Shown here piece after piece: positions 61,599-64,000 of a stretch of 64,000 nucleotides of DNA. The notes below the pieces were generated by a model, which was not told where the DNA came from, ran no database searches, and was given only the letters and a program-made list of their open reading frames with translations. Position 1 is the stretch's first letter. The number at the start of each line of letters is the position of its first letter. Position numbers and translations under genes: made by a program. This stretch comes from Streptococcus sp. LPB0220. Its GTDB lineage: Bacteria; Bacillota; Bacilli; Lactobacillales; Streptococcaceae. The stretch is from contig NZ_CP044230.1 in the NCBI RefSeq assembly GCF_008727815.1, positions 914,001 through 978,000 on the forward strand, read 5' to 3'.

Positions 61599-61732
61599 AT
61601 GTAGTTTTTACAGAATAGAACAGTTATCTGTTTTGGTTAAAAGCTTTATTCTATTTCACGTTCCAGTTCATTTATCACTAAATAAAAATATCATATAAAT
61701 AAACTATTTTTTTGAAAAAATAGGCTAGAGAT

Positions 61733-61760
61733 TGAAATATTTTTCACAAAAGAGTATACT
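61733..61760 (+). promoter_or_regulatory. Promoter of butA
   Basis: TTGAAA (61733-61738), 16-base spacer, TATACT (61755-61760). The leader is about 105 bases long. Confidence 0.65.
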
Positions 61761-61770
61761 GTTAGCATAG

Positions 61771-62637
<867 letters not shown>

Positions 62638-62648
62638 GATAAAAAACA

Positions 62649-62681
62649 GAGGTTGGGATCAACATCCTAACCTCTTATTTT
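62649..62681 (+). terminator. Terminator of butA
   Basis: GAGGTTGGGAT-CAAC-ATCCTAACCTC followed by TTATTTT. Confidence 0.85.
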
Positions 62682-62710
62682 GTGCGTTCACAATAAAAGA
62701 AACAGAGATC

Positions 62711-62742
62711 AAAAAAACCACTCCCAAAAGGGAAGTGGTTTT
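62711..62742 (-). terminator. Terminator of rpmE2
   Basis: AACCACTTCCC-TTTT-GGGAGTGGTT on the minus strand, followed by a T-run. Confidence 0.85.
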
Positions 62743-62752
62743 GTGTTGGTTC

Positions 62753-62995
62753 TTATTTGAGACCGTATTTTTTGTTGAAACGATCCACACGTCCATCTGC
62801 TTGAGTGAACTTTTGACGTCCAGTGTAGAATGGGTGTGAGTCTGATGAAATTTCAACACGGATCAATGGGTAAGTTTCACCTTCGAATTCAACTGTTTCG
62901 CTAGAGTACTTAGTTGAACCGCTGACGAACTTGTAACCAGTAGTAGTGTCCATGAAGACAACAGGGCGATATTCTAGATGGATATCTTTTTTCAT
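62753..62995 (-). CDS. rpmE2: Ribosomal protein L31 type B
   Basis: 80 residues ([14 protein letters not shown] start). No cysteines, so it is the zinc-independent (C-minus) form of L31. The ATG at 62995 was chosen; the frame extends upstream but AAAGGA sits just before this ATG. Type B L31 usually replaces the zinc form when zinc is scarce; streptococci often have only this form. Confidence 0.96.
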   Translation of the reverse strand: MKKDIHLEYRPVVFMDTTTGYKFVSGSTKYSSETVEFEGETYPLIRVEISSDSHPFYTGRQKFTQADGRVDRFNKKYGLK

Positions 62996-63114
62996 TTTGC
63001 AATATTTCCTTTCTGCCATGGTCTCTTTCCGAGCCATAGATTGTTACTAAGCTAGTTTACCAAATTTCCAGGATCTTGACAAGTATTTTCACTAATTTTA
63101 TTTAAAATAATGGT

Positions 63115-63147
63115 CAAAAAAATCACCCTGGCTAAGCCAAGGTGATT
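63115..63147 (-). terminator. Terminator of the downstream membrane protein
   Basis: AATCACCTTGGC-TTA-GCCAGGGTGATT followed by T-run, minus strand. Confidence 0.8.
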
Positions 63148-63156
63148 CTGATATTA

Positions 63157-63741
63157 TTATTGTTCAGATTGATTTGGATCTTTTGGTGCTTCAACCGGTT
63201 GATCAGCTTGTCCCTCAGTGTGTTCGTGAGTTTCTTTTTTGATTTCATCTACAGCAGTTTTTACAGTAGAAGTTGTCACACGTCCAACTGATTGGGCAAA
63301 TCCTTTACCAGATTCAGCAAGTTCTTCGAAGGTTCCTTTAGTGATTTTACCACCTGACATCGCCAAGAGACCAGTTACAACAATAGCGATTGATGCGATT
63401 AAAGCAAGGATCAAACCAAAGCCAATTGAAACGCCATAACCATTGAAGTTAACAGCATATTTGTTTACACCAAATAGATCGATCAATGTTACGATAGTTG
63501 AGAGAGCCCCTGATACGATAACACCAATTGCAAAACCTTTTGGTAGTGAAGATTTCACATCGTTCAAGCAAGCAAGGACAATCGCAACGACTGCGAAGAT
63601 AATAACGAACCATCCATCTCCGTGAAGGCCATTCCAGCTGTATGAACCAAAGGCACCAGCATTAAGGCTTGCCCATGGCAAGAAAGAGCTAAGAATCGCT
63701 ACCGCAGCAGAGATAATGATAAACAAACGATTTTTTTCCAT
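63157..63741 (-). CDS. Unknown membrane protein
   Basis: 194 residues with four membrane helices in the first 130 residues and a charged C-terminal tail (ETHEHTEGQADQPVEAPKDPNQSEQ region). Not recognised. AAGGAG ribosome site on the minus strand. Confidence 0.75.
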   Translation of the reverse strand: MEKNRLFIIISAAVAILSSFLPWASLNAGAFGSYSWNGLHGDGWFVIIFAVVAIVLACLNDVKSSLPKGFAIGVIVSGALSTIVTLIDLFGVNKYAVNFNGYGVSIGFGLILALIASIAIVVTGLLAMSGGKITKGTFEELAESGKGFAQSVGRVTTSTVKTAVDEIKKETHEHTEGQADQPVEAPKDPNQSEQ

Positions 63742-63814
63742 AATAAGTCTCCTTAAAATTTATTAGCTTTATTTTACCATAAGAAATATCAAATGAAAAC
63801 CCCATGACCAAGAT

Positions 63815-63843
63815 AAAAAGGCTGAGAAACCGTTCTCAGCCTT
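63815..63843 (-). terminator. Terminator of the DHH phosphodiesterase gene
   Basis: AAGGCTGAGAA-CGG-TTTCTCAGCCTT and T-run on the minus strand; the stem begins at the stop codon. Confidence 0.85.
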
Positions 63844-64000
63844 CGTTCGTGCGAGCCACTTCTTGTAGCTCTTTGTAGATTTGGTCGTTTTCTTCGAGGG
63901 AGTAGGAGTTAGCTCCGCTAGCTAGTGGATGGCCACCACCATTATGACGTTTGGCAATTTCGTTGATCACTTTTCGTTTGCTACGCATCCGGACACGGAA
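63836..64000 (-). CDS. DHH/DHHA1 phosphodiesterase, C-terminal part (cut by window edge)
   Basis: The last 54 codons on the minus strand read RMRSKRKVINEIAKRHNGGG and HPLASGANSYSLEE. GGGHPLASGA is the DHHA1 signature of c-di-AMP/pApA phosphodiesterases and oligoribonucleases (Pde2/NrnA type). The 5' end is outside the window. Confidence 0.85.
   Translation of the reverse strand, partial: FRVRMRSKRKVINEIAKRHNGGGHPLASGANSYSLEENDQIYKELQEVARTNEG

Overview
The window is a Streptococcus chromosome segment. It is most like the oral mitis/sanguinis group. The evidence is the gene order aroD-aroE-aroB-aroC-tyrA-ylbF-aroA-aroK-pheA-lytR, a preQ1-II riboswitch in front of queT, an LtaS-type lipoteichoic acid synthase, a zinc-independent L31 protein, and many extended -10 (TGn-TATAAT) promoters. 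No tRNA, rRNA, CRISPR array, transposase or recombinase gene was recognised.

Positions 1-21.9 kb are ordinary core genome: a B3/B4-domain protein, a GtrA-like protein, riboswitch-controlled queT, DNA ligase ligA, a diacylglycerol kinase, cytoplasmic pullulanase pulA, ltaS, the RNA methyltransferase rlmI, then the shikimate/aromatic amino acid genes in three or four transcription units (rlmI-aroD-aroE; aroB-aroC-tyrA; ylbF; aroA-aroK-pheA-lytR). The RNA uracil methyltransferase gene rumA (rlmD family) closes this part.

Positions 21.9-37.4 kb are AT-rich accessory DNA inserted downstream of rumA. The module boundaries are the main result. At six places (about 26.27, 28.12, 28.28, 30.71, 31.14 and 37.35 kb) there is a diverged copy of the last codons of rumA ([15 protein letters not shown] and variants), four of them preceded by the same element-end sequence. 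This looks like serial accretion of integrated cassettes at the rumA 3' end, now without any recombinase. Cargo from rumA outwards: a TetR-controlled ABC export module with three matching operators; a CPBP protease and a nucleotidyltransferase-like gene between 68-bp direct repeats; an AAC(6')-like acetyltransferase, an APH-like kinase and a HEAT-repeat protein; an ABC exporter half, an alpha/beta hydrolase and an ADP-ribosylglycohydrolase; and a MerR-controlled ABC transporter.

Positions 37.4-59.7 kb hold many small orphan genes (DUF1877, CbrC-like, acetyltransferases, unknown acidic proteins, XRE/CPBP pair, lipoprotein, Ltp-like protein, CPBP proteases, ankyrin protein), some broken. RDD, a small NKHKIK-ending protein and CbrC occur twice in the same order (37.3-41.8 and 50.6-55.6 kb), which indicates an old segmental duplication. 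The region also has a secreted endonuclease, a Fic toxin-antitoxin pair whose toxin has an in-frame stop, and a maltodextrin-cleaving GH13 enzyme under paired LacI-type (cre/MalR-like) sites.

Positions 59.8-64 kb return to core functions: glycerol kinase glpK without glpO/glpF beside it, a highly structured intergenic repeat, acetoin/diacetyl reductase butA, rpmE2, a membrane protein, and the 3' end of a DHH-family phosphodiesterase cut by the window edge.
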